From positions 62,001-126,000 of the forward strand of contig JADJDJ010000002.1 in the NCBI GenBank assembly GCA_016702745.1: a stretch of DNA of 64,000 nucleotides, given 5' to 3'. Source of the stretch: Chitinophagaceae bacterium. GTDB taxonomy: Bacteria > Bacteroidota > Bacteroidia > Chitinophagales > Chitinophagaceae. The notes under the pieces were generated by a model. That model was given only the letters and a program-made list of their open reading frames with translations, did no database searches and had not been told where the DNA came from. Below are positions 26,926 through 35,909 of the stretch, piece by piece (the stretch's first letter is position 1; the number at the start of each line of letters is the position of its first letter). A program made the position numbers and the translations under genes.

Positions 26926-28800
26926 ATGCATATCTGGCGAAGTACTAAATATATACTGACCTGCTGGGCGCTTCTCCTGTTTTTACAACAGGGGGCCGGA
27001 CAAACCAGTAATATCAGTGGTGTTGTGAATACCTATCACCAGGTGATTGAAATATTCCCTTCCAAATCCTGTTTGCGGGTATCCAATCCTGCCGGATTAA
27101 CGGTAAATAAAATGGTGATGATCCTGCAAATGAAGGGGGCTTCGATCAGTACTGCCAATAACAGCAGTTTTGGTGATACCACTTCGCTGAATGGCGCTGG
27201 TTTTTATGAAGTAGGCACCATCTGTTATATCATTGGTGATTCCATCTTTCTTTTTCATGATCTGCTCAACAATTATGATGTGAATGAAAAAGTGCAGCTG
27301 GTTCAGTTTGCCGAATATTATTCTGCTGATGTGGTGGATACTGTGAAAGCCCAACCCTGGGATAGTGCTGCCGGTACGGGTGGAGTGATTGCCATTTATG
27401 CAGATCAGGATATTACTTTAACCAAACCCATCTGGGCGGATTCATCCGGTTATCTCGGCGGGAGTTATCTGCTGAGTAGTGGTACCTGTAGTAATATCTT
27501 TCCGGCTACCGGATATGCTTATACCGGTTCCAACAACAATCCCCAAAGCGGTGCTTATAAAGGAGAAGGGGTTACGAATCCGGCCACCAATCAAACCGGT
27601 GGCCGTGGGGCGCCGGCTAATGGGGGCGGTGGTGGAAATAATCATAATAACAGCGGAGGGGGTGGTGCCAATTTAAGTGCCGGAGGAATCGGGGGAGGTA
27701 ATTCAAGTTCACTGGGTTGTAATACCACGATCCGCGGATTGGGTGGAAAAGCATTGGATAACTGGCAGGGTGCTAAAATTTTCGCAGGTGGCGGAGGTGG
27801 TGCCGGTCACTCCAATAATGGTTTTTCCTCGGTGCATGGCGGAAGAGGCGGCGGTATCATTTTTTTATGGGCTAATCAGTTGATCGGCAATAATGAATAC
27901 ATCAGTGCCAGAGGAGCAGCCGGCGGAAGCTCCTTATCGGATGGGGCAGGAGGCGGTGGTGCCGGTGGAACGATTATCATGAATGTGACCAATTACAGTG
28001 GAAATGCCATTCTCAGGACCGATGGCGGACAGGGAGGAAATTCAGCTGATGGCGGTACAGCCGGCCGATGTTATGGCGGTGGTGGAGGAGGAAGTGGCGG
28101 CGTGGTTTATTTCAGCGGACCCACACCGGTAGTTACTGTATCCATTGCCGCGGGCAATGCAGGTGTGGAAAGCGGAAGAGATGCGGGCTGTGTAGCAGCG
28201 CAGGCAGCCGGTGCTGGCAGTACCGGAGTCATCAATCCAAATTATAGTTTTCGTCGTTCAACGAATCCCGCTGGTTATTGCCAGTTACTCCTTCCAGTGG
28301 GTTTAATATACTTCAGAGCGGTTTCAGTTCAGCAATCCGTGCTCCTGAACTGGGAAACAGATGATCCCGGACTTTTACAGGAATTCATTCTTGAAAAGAA
28401 AAACAACGCAGGAGATTGGACCTATCTAAGTAATCTAACGGTGATCGATACCCGAAATAAATACAGCTATGCCGATCTTCATCCTTCAAAAGGATATAAC
28501 TACTACCGGCTCCGCCTGATGGAGAAAAATGGAAGTATCAGTTATTCCCCGATCCGGCAAATCTGGTTTGCAAGTGCGGACAATGGAATAGATATCTATC
28601 CTAATCCCGCTTCCGGAGAAATCATCATCAATGGAAATTTTGATCCCGCCTACCCTGTTCAGATAACGGATATTGCAGGCCGGATTATCCTTGAAACCAG
28701 GATCAGCAGCAGTCCGTCCCGGATCAGCCTGCCCTCTCTTCCTGCCGGTTTGTACCTGATTCGTTACCGGAACTTCAGCAAAAAACTGATAATCCGTTAA
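26926..28800 (+). CDS. glycine-rich secreted protein with T9SS sorting domain
   Basis: A 624-aa exported protein. A signal peptide (~1-26, ending QGAGQ) is followed by a beta-rich region and, from ~200 to ~420, a Gly-rich part with many GGGG runs ('GGRGAPANGGGGGNNHNN', 'GAGGGGAGGTIIMN'), as in PE_PGRS-like or agglutinin/adhesin folds. A fibronectin-like segment follows ('LNWETDDPGLLQEFILEKKN'). The last ~75 residues form a type A C-terminal sorting domain: 'IDIYPNPASGEIIING', 'DIAGRIIL', 'LPAGLYLIRYRN', 'KKLIIR'. It should be exported by Sec and then by the type IX system to the cell surface. An adhesive or matrix role is plausible. Confidence 0.88.
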   Translation: MHIWRSTKYILTCWALLLFLQQGAGQTSNISGVVNTYHQVIEIFPSKSCLRVSNPAGLTVNKMVMILQMKGASISTANNSSFGDTTSLNGAGFYEVGTICYIIGDSIFLFHDLLNNYDVNEKVQLVQFAEYYSADVVDTVKAQPWDSAAGTGGVIAIYADQDITLTKPIWADSSGYLGGSYLLSSGTCSNIFPATGYAYTGSNNNPQSGAYKGEGVTNPATNQTGGRGAPANGGGGGNNHNNSGGGGANLSAGGIGGGNSSSLGCNTTIRGLGGKALDNWQGAKIFAGGGGGAGHSNNGFSSVHGGRGGGIIFLWANQLIGNNEYISARGAAGGSSLSDGAGGGGAGGTIIMNVTNYSGNAILRTDGGQGGNSADGGTAGRCYGGGGGGSGGVVYFSGPTPVVTVSIAAGNAGVESGRDAGCVAAQAAGAGSTGVINPNYSFRRSTNPAGYCQLLLPVGLIYFRAVSVQQSVLLNWETDDPGLLQEFILEKKNNAGDWTYLSNLTVIDTRNKYSYADLHPSKGYNYYRLRLMEKNGSISYSPIRQIWFASADNGIDIYPNPASGEIIINGNFDPAYPVQITDIAGRIILETRISSSPSRISLPSLPAGLYLIRYRNFSKKLIIR

Positions 28801-28861
28801 ACCATTCCTGACTGTTGCCGGTCTTTAACAGTTACTTTTGCGCTGACATCAACAAACTGCC

Positions 28862-29734
28862 ATGCGGGTATTCGACTGTTTTACATTTTTCAATGAACTG
28901 GATTTATTGGAATTCCGTTTGAAATTCCTCGATCCTTATGTTGATTTTTTTGTGATCGCTGAATCGAATCTCACCCATGCCGGACAGGAGAAGCCCTATC
29001 ATTTTGAAGCCGCCAGGGACAGATTCAAGGCCTGGGAACAAAAAATCATTTATATCCCGGTTGCACAATCGACCAACGGATTGGTTTTTGAATCTCAGAA
29101 TCAATACAACCCGGCCAGTGCCGCCTGGAAACTGGAGAACGAACAAAGAAATGCATTACTGTCTGCAGCCGATCAGATGCAGGATGATGACCTGGTGATT
29201 ATGGGCGATCTGGATGAGATCCCTTCACCGGCAGCAATCCAAAAAGCAAAATCAGCCGGTAAGCCTATCGCCTTTTCATTGCTCTTTCATTACTATTTTC
29301 TCAATTGTCAGAATACCGGTAACAGCCGCTGGTGGAAAGGATGTATAGCCGCTAATGCCAAACAGTTTCGCAGTATTACGCCGCAGGGTTTACGGGATAA
29401 AAGAGATGAATACCCTTCTATATCCCATGCAGGCTGGCACTTTTCATTTTTAGGCGGAGTGGAAAAGATCAAAGAAAAACTGCAGGCCTTTGCCCATACT
29501 GAATTCAGCAAAGCGGTTTATACCAATGAGGATAATATCCGGGAAGCACTTAGTAAAGGAGAAGATATTTTAAAAAGAGATGGTGTTCGCTTCCAATACC
29601 TGCCACTCAGTTATTATCCGATTGCCCTGCAACAGGTCATGAAAGCTTACCCGCAACTCCTGCACCTGCCTCCGGACAATTTTTTCAGCAATATCTTCTA
29701 TACAGTCCGAAGAATATGGAAAGCACAATACTGA
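28862..29734 (+). CDS. family 17 glycosyltransferase
   Basis: A 290-aa protein matching GT17, the family of eukaryotic bisecting N-acetylglucosaminyltransferase and some bacterial enzymes. 'MRVFDCFTFFNELDLLEFRL' at the N-terminus, 'FVIAESNLTHAGQEKPYHF', 'DDLVIMGDLDEIPSPAA' (acidic donor-binding motif D-L-D-E) and 'SHAGWHFSFLGG' are diagnostic. The acceptor is unknown, presumably a surface glycan. It overlaps closely with the next GT2 gene (one base between stop and start), so the two form a unit. Confidence 0.9.
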   Translation: MRVFDCFTFFNELDLLEFRLKFLDPYVDFFVIAESNLTHAGQEKPYHFEAARDRFKAWEQKIIYIPVAQSTNGLVFESQNQYNPASAAWKLENEQRNALLSAADQMQDDDLVIMGDLDEIPSPAAIQKAKSAGKPIAFSLLFHYYFLNCQNTGNSRWWKGCIAANAKQFRSITPQGLRDKRDEYPSISHAGWHFSFLGGVEKIKEKLQAFAHTEFSKAVYTNEDNIREALSKGEDILKRDGVRFQYLPLSYYPIALQQVMKAYPQLLHLPPDNFFSNIFYTVRRIWKAQY

Positions 29735-29735
29735 A

Positions 29736-30677
29736 TTGAGTACCTCCTCTGCCATACAACCCCTGGTTACTGTTGTACTCTGTACTTATAATGGCGAAAA
29801 ATACCTGCGACCCCAGCTGGATTCCATCTTAGCACAAAGCTGGCAGCATCTGGAAATCATTATTTCTGATGATGGCTCTACGGATAGTACACCCGCCATT
29901 CTGGAAGAATACCGGCAAAAAGATCAACGGCTCAGGTATCAGGTTAATGCCAGTAATCTCGGTTACAACAAAAATTTTGAACAGGCATTTCAGCAGGCGG
30001 GCGCAGATTTTATCGCCATCAGTGATCAGGATGATATCTGGGAAAAAAAGAAGATAGAAATCATGATGAGTCACTGGACCGATGCTTCGCTTTTTCTTTA
30101 TTCCTTATCCGGCACTTTTACAGATGATGATATTAATAAAAGAAAACCGGCACCAACTGCTAACTATGGCCCCATCCGGCATTTACAACAACTGGTATTC
30201 AATAGTCCGGTACACGGACATGCCTGTATCTTTCATAAAAAACTACTGGCTGATTGTATTCCCTTTCCTGCTGATATTTATTACGACTGGTGGATGAGTA
30301 TGCATGCGGCCCGCTTATCCGTCATTAATCCTGTACCTCAAACCCTGACCTGGCACCGGCTGCATGCTGCCAATAATTCCAAAACGATTTTGTCAATCGC
30401 GGATCATGCTGAAAGAAATCAGCAGTTAAGAAAACAATTTGTTCATGCCCTGCAAACCTATCTGGATAGAACGGGTGTACAGACAGCTGATGAAGTATTT
30501 CTGGAACAATACAATGGACTTATACAAACATTGGATGGAAAAAAAATATCCTGGCCTCTTTTCCGTCTGATTCTCCGGAACCGTAAAATGATCTTTCATT
30601 ACAAAAAGAAAAAGCCATTGCTGATTCTGTCACAAATCAAACATGCATTTCGAATGGCCAGAACGGGTGTTTTATGA
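29736..30677 (+). CDS. family 2 glycosyltransferase
   Basis: A GT-A enzyme of 313 aa with 'VTVVLCTYNGEKYLRPQLDS', 'IIISDDGSTDSTPAI' and 'DFIAISDQDDIWEKKKIE' (D-Q-D-D-x-W), features of rhamnosyl/galactosyl-type polysaccharide transferases. No ATG occurs near the beginning. The start must be TTG directly after the GT17 stop, because the glycosyltransferase domain begins only about eleven residues later. It probably acts with GT17 on the same glycan. A repeat-rich gap follows. Confidence 0.88.
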   Translation: MSTSSAIQPLVTVVLCTYNGEKYLRPQLDSILAQSWQHLEIIISDDGSTDSTPAILEEYRQKDQRLRYQVNASNLGYNKNFEQAFQQAGADFIAISDQDDIWEKKKIEIMMSHWTDASLFLYSLSGTFTDDDINKRKPAPTANYGPIRHLQQLVFNSPVHGHACIFHKKLLADCIPFPADIYYDWWMSMHAARLSVINPVPQTLTWHRLHAANNSKTILSIADHAERNQQLRKQFVHALQTYLDRTGVQTADEVFLEQYNGLIQTLDGKKISWPLFRLILRNRKMIFHYKKKKPLLILSQIKHAFRMARTGVL

Positions 30678-31481
30678 GAATTATTTTCAAAAGATACCGG
30701 CTCAGGGCCGGTATGACGTAATCTAAACTTGTTGCAAACTTTATGAGTTTCGGAGATTCATTACGGGCTTCACGTTTGTCATCCCGGACTTGCAACCTGT
30801 TACTATGCTTTTTGAGCCTGCTGTATGCGCTGCTTAATCGGAATCTTGCCACAATCTTAGACTACGTCACCCCGGCCACCGTGCCGGGGTCTTTATATGG
30901 GTTAAGATAGTAACCACCCTACTCATCTTACAGATACCGGGTCAGAGCTTGCCCCGGACCTGATCCGGGGGCCGGCATGACGTTAATGGTAGCCCGTAGC
31001 AATCTCAAACTCTTCGTAGTCTCACTGCGGGCCTCAACTCTGTCATCCCGGGCTTGACCCGGGATCTTTCGGAGGATAAATTTTATTGCTACAAAAGATG
31101 CCGGATCCCACAGGGCAGGCAAGCCTGGCATGACGTTAATGGTAGCCCGTAGCAATCTCAAACTCTTCGTAGTCTCACTGCGGGCCTCAACTCTGTCCGG
31201 GCTTGACCCGGGATCTTTTGAAGGAGTTTTTTTCTATCAAAAGATACCGGGTCAGGATTGCCCGGTGGTAACCTGTGGCCTTGCAATTTTTAATTAGAGA
31301 GGAATAAAATAATTTATGGTAAATCTTTAATGCAATCCGCCCGGTATGACGTAGTCGAATAGTGTTGCGACTTCAAAATAATCGGAGTCTTGTCACAGTC
31401 CAGCTGTTTGTCACCCCCAACAGCAAGTGTTGGGGTTCTTTCGAAAGAATTATAAATCTTTTAAAATGCGCAAAGAAAATA
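30678..31481. repeat. repeat-rich intergenic region with duplicated 153-bp unit
   Basis: No gene in ~800 bp. Two identical 71-bp blocks lie at 30974-31044 and 31127-31197 (spacing 153 bp), starting GGCATGACGTTAATGGTAGC. They are joined by CCGGG-rich palindromes (CCCGGGCTTGACCCGGG) and 'AAGATACCGGGTCAGG' segments. A more diverged copy lies at ~30705-30800. The same family, in inverse orientation, makes up the interior of the MITE-like element at 24.6 kb. Confidence 0.8.
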
Positions 31482-31697
31482 TCAGCTCTTATTATTCTTC
31501 CACCAGCGATAACTGATATAACCCACAATGGCAAAGGGGGTAAAAGCTAGATAAAGAATACCGGAATTCATTCCCTGAGCGGGTTTTTCTCCCAGTTGCT
31601 GGGCCGTCTTGGTACAGATGGAACACTGGGCTCCTGCTTCTATTGCCGCAAAAGCAAATAGCAGTAATAACAACCCGGTCATCATCCATCTTTTCAT
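31482..31697 (-). CDS. small membrane protein with CxxC
   Basis: A 71-aa protein starting at 'MKRWMMTGLLLLL'. It has a signal-like first helix ending EAGAQ, a 'CSICTKTAQQLGEKPAQGMN' loop with a C-x-x-C pair, and a second membrane helix ('GILYLAFTPFAIVGYISYRW') with a basic tail. The frame extends upstream 25 codons but into the neighbouring gene. Proteins of this form are common and uncharacterised in Bacteroidota. It lies 34 bp after the GT2 gene. Confidence 0.75.
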   Translation of the reverse strand: MKRWMMTGLLLLLFAFAAIEAGAQCSICTKTAQQLGEKPAQGMNSGILYLAFTPFAIVGYISYRWWKNNKS

Positions 31698-31731
31698 CTT
31701 CGCTGAATTTAATGCAAAGATACAACCGTTT

Positions 31732-32865
31732 TTAACCCCTGCAAAGCAGGAAGAAAGAGAGGAACAGGACACCCATTTTAGCCCATACCCAGCGATTGGT
31801 ATGAAAATGTCTTTTACGGCCTGGACGGAGTTCTATATCAAATTTTTGCCATAAGCCCTGGAGGTAGCCATATTGCAGACAAGCAGTCAGGTATCCCAAT
31901 TGCTCAGCCATCTTTACCAACCAGCCATAGCCCCATTGTTTCAAAGACCGGCTTCCTTTATCCTTAGAATGTTTAATGACATAAAGGATTGCATCCGCAA
32001 CGATCAAACAGGCCATGATTCCCAGCCAGTTGATGATACTCACTCCAGCCATATAAGAAAGCGGAGTCAGTAAGAGCAAGAGGAAGATCATTTCTGTTGT
32101 ATTACAAAAACGCCATTGCGCAAATGAAGGATGACGCCTGATCAGCCAGTAATTTCCCCGGCTATATCTGAAAGGTCTGCTGAAATCAGGGCGGCCATCA
32201 TGCCACCAGGGGTGTTCAATTACAGCAGCAGGAACGGCTATGATCCTGCCCTCAAATTCATTTTTCACCTGTATGGCAAAATCCACTTCTTCTCCCCCAT
32301 CTTTTCCAAATAATTCTGAAAAGCGGATCCCACCGATTCTACTTCTGCGGTACATCATACAGGCACCCACCGGCCAGGATAATTCCTTTTCAATGGTTGC
32401 CAGTTGAAAAAAATGAGTATAGCCGGCATCAGTCAATGCCTGTGTAAAATCATTCACTGGCGCAGGTAGTTTGACAACTCCGCCAAATGCAGTGGCAGCA
32501 GGTTCTTTTAAAATGGCGTTGGTGAATTGTAAAAGCAAATCCGGTGCGGGCAGGATATCATCATCCAGAAAAAGAATCCATTCACCTGACGATAATTCAA
32601 TCCCCCTGTTACGGGTATAAGAAAGCCCCCTGTTGCTTTCATTTCGGTAAAAATGCAAACGGCCATCATCGATCAGCTGTTGGATTGTTGCAGGTATGGC
32701 AGCTATTGGGTGATCGGCGATCAGGTAGAATTGAATGTTCCAGTCTTTCGGTTGCGCCAACGAGACAATAGCAGCAATCAACTGATCGTTTTGATCAAAG
32801 CGATAAGAGGGGATGATTACATCCAGTGAAAGGGAATCGTTGGATATTTGTTTCATATCAGGCAA
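31732..32865 (-). CDS. family 2 glycosyltransferase with C-terminal membrane helices
   Basis: A 377-aa glycosyltransferase. The GT-A domain shows 'SLDVIIPSYRFDQNDQLIAA', 'YRNESNRGLSYTRNRGIELS', 'WILFLDDDILPAPDLL' (D-D-D) and 'GKDGGEEVDFAIQ' (ED-type catalytic base region). Two membrane segments lie in the C-terminal third ('MIFLLLLLTPLSYMAGVSII', 'MACLIVADAILYVI'). This is the usual form for enzymes working on lipid-linked sugars at the inner membrane. It is part of the minus-strand glycosyltransferase run. Confidence 0.9.
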   Translation of the reverse strand: MPDMKQISNDSLSLDVIIPSYRFDQNDQLIAAIVSLAQPKDWNIQFYLIADHPIAAIPATIQQLIDDGRLHFYRNESNRGLSYTRNRGIELSSGEWILFLDDDILPAPDLLLQFTNAILKEPAATAFGGVVKLPAPVNDFTQALTDAGYTHFFQLATIEKELSWPVGACMMYRRSRIGGIRFSELFGKDGGEEVDFAIQVKNEFEGRIIAVPAAVIEHPWWHDGRPDFSRPFRYSRGNYWLIRRHPSFAQWRFCNTTEMIFLLLLLTPLSYMAGVSIINWLGIMACLIVADAILYVIKHSKDKGSRSLKQWGYGWLVKMAEQLGYLTACLQYGYLQGLWQKFDIELRPGRKRHFHTNRWVWAKMGVLFLSFFLLCRG

Positions 32866-32949
32866 TCGAAAAATACGGCCGCAAATTTAATAATCTGAGC
32901 CCTATTCACAACCGATCCCAACCGGTTAATAATTGGAATTCTCCAGCCA

Positions 32950-34089
32950 TTACCTGCGTAGCAAGTGGTCCGCAATTTTTTTGAATGATTGTCCCCAGGC
33001 ATCCCAGTTCAATTCATTTTCATAAAGGAGCCTGCTATCTTTTTTGAGTCTGGTATATTCCTGCTGATCCTTCCAGATCCCGTTCATCACAGAAGCATAT
33101 TCAGACGCCCCGGCTTCAACAGGTAAAGCGTAGCCATTGATACCATCTCTGACATAGGTAGCCACACCACCGGTATTTGTACTGATGGATGGAATACCAT
33201 AGGCAGCTGCTTCACAAAAAACAATGCCTGCACACTCAGCCCTTGTGGGTAATAATAAAAAATCAGTTTCCAGTAAGATCTGATGCAGTCGCTCCATTTC
33301 AGCTCCTTTGTTCTTGTCAAGGAAAGGAATCACTTCAATTCCTTCGTCGGGCATAATCTCCACCGGTGGCACACAACCAATGATCCGCATCGTAGCTGTT
33401 CTATGTTCTTTCCGAAATTGCCGGAAAGCGTCGAGGGCAATCGCTCCTCCTTTTCGCTCCCAGTCCACTCCCAAAAAGACTATCTGGCAATTTTCATTTT
33501 GTTTTGAAGCAACGATATCAGCCGTGGGTACCTGATCAAGGTTGGCACCACAGGGAGCAAGGGTTATTTTTTTAGCTTCTATGCCGTAATCTTGAATGGC
33601 AGATTGTTTACACCAGTCAGATGCCAGCATACAATGAGCTGCCTGATGAAAAGCTTTTTTATCCAGCGCAATTCCCTGCCGGATATTATAAGCAGGCAGC
33701 TTACTGAAACTTTTGTAATAACCCTGCAATTGCTGAAAAGTCGCATCCGTCATGTACACAATGGGAATATCTGTTTTTAACCCAGCTATCATTTGCGATG
33801 AGGCCGATACAAATAATATATCTACCGGATTTTTCTTTAACGCTGCAGTAAGTTGTCGGCTAAAATACCGGGCATAGGATGACAGAAACTCCACCGATGT
33901 TTGCTTGCCAAACCAGCGCCTGTTGATACTTTTCTGCATCGTTAGCCATTCCTGCAACAACTTGGGAAGCGGAAACTGAAAAACTTCCACTTCACCATAT
34001 TTTTTTAATTGCTGATAAGTATAATAAGCGGTACCTGACCATGTGAGTTTATCCCGGGGATCATATCTGGCAGCAAATCCGATTTTCAT
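32950..34089 (-). CDS. family 4 glycosyltransferase
   Basis: A GT-B glycosyltransferase of 379 aa. The C-terminal donor domain has 'CQIVFLGVDWERKGGAIALD', 'MRIIGCVPPVEI' and the E-x7-E motif in 'PTRAECAGIVFCEAAAYGIP'. The N-terminal acceptor domain has 'VDILFVSASSQMIA' and 'VYMTDATFQQLQGYY'. Such enzymes add hexoses to LPS or exopolysaccharide from nucleotide sugars, with retention of configuration. It ends 84 bp before the GT2 gene and starts 1 bp after the GT32 stop. Confidence 0.92.
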   Translation of the reverse strand: MKIGFAARYDPRDKLTWSGTAYYTYQQLKKYGEVEVFQFPLPKLLQEWLTMQKSINRRWFGKQTSVEFLSSYARYFSRQLTAALKKNPVDILFVSASSQMIAGLKTDIPIVYMTDATFQQLQGYYKSFSKLPAYNIRQGIALDKKAFHQAAHCMLASDWCKQSAIQDYGIEAKKITLAPCGANLDQVPTADIVASKQNENCQIVFLGVDWERKGGAIALDAFRQFRKEHRTATMRIIGCVPPVEIMPDEGIEVIPFLDKNKGAEMERLHQILLETDFLLLPTRAECAGIVFCEAAAYGIPSISTNTGGVATYVRDGINGYALPVEAGASEYASVMNGIWKDQQEYTRLKKDSRLLYENELNWDAWGQSFKKIADHLLRR

Positions 34090-34090
34090 A

Positions 34091-34918
34091 TCAGAGGAAT
34101 TTCCGGGCGATGAGGTTATAGGTAGTATCTTTTTCGCGGATCATTTGCGGATTGAGTGCCGACATATAGGGCTCCCAGGCAAATGATTCCCAGAGATGGT
34201 GTACATAGGCTTCAGGAAATGAATGTTGTTCAGCAAACATCTTTGCCAGTCCTTCTTTATCGTAAAGCGGATAATGAAATGCATAGGGACCCAGCTGGGT
34301 CAGTTCATCAGGATGTTCAGCAGCCAGTCGTTGAGGTACCAGCACAGAATGTTCATTCCAGTATTTATCACGACCCGTAGATCTGAAATTTTTATACTCC
34401 GCCAGCCAACGGTTCACAAAACGGCTGTTCTTTTCTGCCAGGAGTACAGCATTACATAGCCCGGTTGACCCTGCTGATTTTTGCTTTGTCAATCCCAGTT
34501 GTTGTTTCAGTCTTTGCCTCCAATTCCGGGGAACAAAAGCCACTTTTAATTCCTGTCCGATAATAAATTCATGCTGGAACAAGGAGGTCAGCGGGCGAAC
34601 AGAAATCGTATCCAGATCGAGATAAACACCACCTGTTTCTTTTAAAGCCTGCAAACGGATTACATCGGCTTTATGCGCCACATGATGCAAGGTATTACCC
34701 ATGATTTGTTCCGGGGCTATCACTTTATTTAATGTGAGCAGGGGTTTGGCCCTTTCCCACCATTCACCGGTGGGTTCATATTGGTAATGAAAAATGGCTG
34801 CTTCGGGCCGGTTCAGTTCAACGGCAGACTTTACCGAGAGATAATGCACCAGTGAAAAGGGCTTGCCTCCGAAATCGGGTGCCATACCAAAAACAAAATG
34901 AAAAATATTAGGAATCAT
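34091..34918 (-). CDS. GT32-type capsular/LPS sugar transferase
   Basis: A 275-aa protein of the Gly_transf_sug (DXD) superfamily: 'MIPNIFHFVFGMAPDFGGKP' is the standard start, 'HKADVIRLQALKETGGVYLD' and 'YLDLDTISVRPL' contain the DxD metal site, and 'HHLWESFAWEP' is the C-terminal His block. Its ATG overlaps the stop of the preceding GT25 gene in an ATGA arrangement (34915-34918); this supports the second Met rather than one four codons earlier. An acyl or sugar acceptor cannot be deduced. Confidence 0.9.
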   Translation of the reverse strand: MIPNIFHFVFGMAPDFGGKPFSLVHYLSVKSAVELNRPEAAIFHYQYEPTGEWWERAKPLLTLNKVIAPEQIMGNTLHHVAHKADVIRLQALKETGGVYLDLDTISVRPLTSLFQHEFIIGQELKVAFVPRNWRQRLKQQLGLTKQKSAGSTGLCNAVLLAEKNSRFVNRWLAEYKNFRSTGRDKYWNEHSVLVPQRLAAEHPDELTQLGPYAFHYPLYDKEGLAKMFAEQHSFPEAYVHHLWESFAWEPYMSALNPQMIREKDTTYNLIARKFL

Positions 34919-35703
34919 TGATTGGCCCATTTTTCACGGATATGCGAACGATCCGTATGATCAGTAAATACTTCCTGATTAAACAGGAATTTTTTGCTGG
35001 CAAATGCTTTCAATTCTTCTTTCAGTACCAGGGCAGAGAGCAGGTTATCGGCTCTGTAGGTAACCGGTGTTTGTGCTGCCAGTAATTTTTTGGCGCCATT
35101 CAGACTGATGGCATAAGCATGCGTGCAATCGTGAAAGCCGGCCTTCCATAAATGCGGACTGAAATTTTTGGGCAGACGATTATTAATCATCTTCAACGAC
35201 ATCTTGCTTAACCCAAAAAAGGCCAGCAGTTGGTACCAGGCATTTTGAGATTTTTTTCCGGCTGTCAGCTGATCATTTTTCAGATAGCCCAGGTAAAACA
35301 AATCCCAGTCGGCCGGTAATTCCTGTAAGCAGACTTCGAGTGCAGCAAGGTTCTGTTCATCAGGTACTACATCATCTTCCAGTATCAATACTCTTTTCCA
35401 CTGCTGATCAATCATGGCCTGATAGATCATACGGTGAGAGAGGGAGCAGGCAATTTCGCCGCTGTTCAATGGTTTGAAATAATAGCCGGGGGCGAGGGTA
35501 TTCTTTTTGTTATAATGATATTGTTCCCGGATCAATGATTCGGTAAGATCCTGTTTATCGAAGCCATAAAAAAAATCGAATTGAATGCCCTGTAATCGTT
35601 GTTTTACTTTTTCATGCCGGTCAGTAAACCGGGGAACGGTCAGCACCAGTACTTTATCAAAGTAAGATTGTAATAATTGATTGGTGCGCTGTGTGTCGGG
35701 CAT
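34915..35703 (-). CDS. family 25 glycosyltransferase (LPS biosynthesis)
   Basis: A 262-aa GT25 enzyme. 'VLTVPRFTDRHEKVKQRLQG' (start block), 'GEIACSLSHRMIYQAMIDQ', 'RVLILEDDVVPDEQNL' (E-D-D) and 'DWDLFYLGYLKNDQL' are characteristic of LgtB/LpsA-type beta-galactosyl or glucosyltransferases. It is the first gene of the minus-strand group GT25-GT32-GT4-GT2. The GT17 and GT2 genes on the other side of the repeats point towards it, giving a two-sided surface-glycan locus. Confidence 0.9.
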   Translation of the reverse strand: MPDTQRTNQLLQSYFDKVLVLTVPRFTDRHEKVKQRLQGIQFDFFYGFDKQDLTESLIREQYHYNKKNTLAPGYYFKPLNSGEIACSLSHRMIYQAMIDQQWKRVLILEDDVVPDEQNLAALEVCLQELPADWDLFYLGYLKNDQLTAGKKSQNAWYQLLAFFGLSKMSLKMINNRLPKNFSPHLWKAGFHDCTHAYAISLNGAKKLLAAQTPVTYRADNLLSALVLKEELKAFASKKFLFNQEVFTDHTDRSHIREKWANQ

Positions 35704-35754
35704 TGGAGCAAATGTAGAAAATGAAAAAGGATTTTACTGTGTAAAATCAGAGAT

Positions 35755-35885
35755 TCACCGCAGAGCCGCAGAGCCGCAGAGAACGCAGAGTTTACGCGAG
35801 AGAGATTTTTAGTCCAAAGGATTCTTAGAATAGTCTTTGCGTGCTTTGCGTGTATTTCCTTTGCGTTCTTTGCGTGAAATATTTT
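35755..35885. repeat. GCAGAG/GCGT-type dispersed repeat
   Basis: Alternating 'CCGCAGAGCCGCAGAGAACGCAGAG' type and 'CTTTGCGTGCTTTGCGTG' type segments. They belong to the same family as the repeats at 39.4, 42.3, 60.9 and 62.4-63.0 kb. No coding content. Confidence 0.7.
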
Positions 35886-35909
35886 TTGAAAAGGCTTTGC
35901 TCATCAAAA

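Noticed and set aside
28815..28840. Promoter with TACTTTTG before the GT17 gene
   Set aside because: The -7 box is good, but the only TTG lies 15 bp upstream of it, too close for the family spacing of 19-20.
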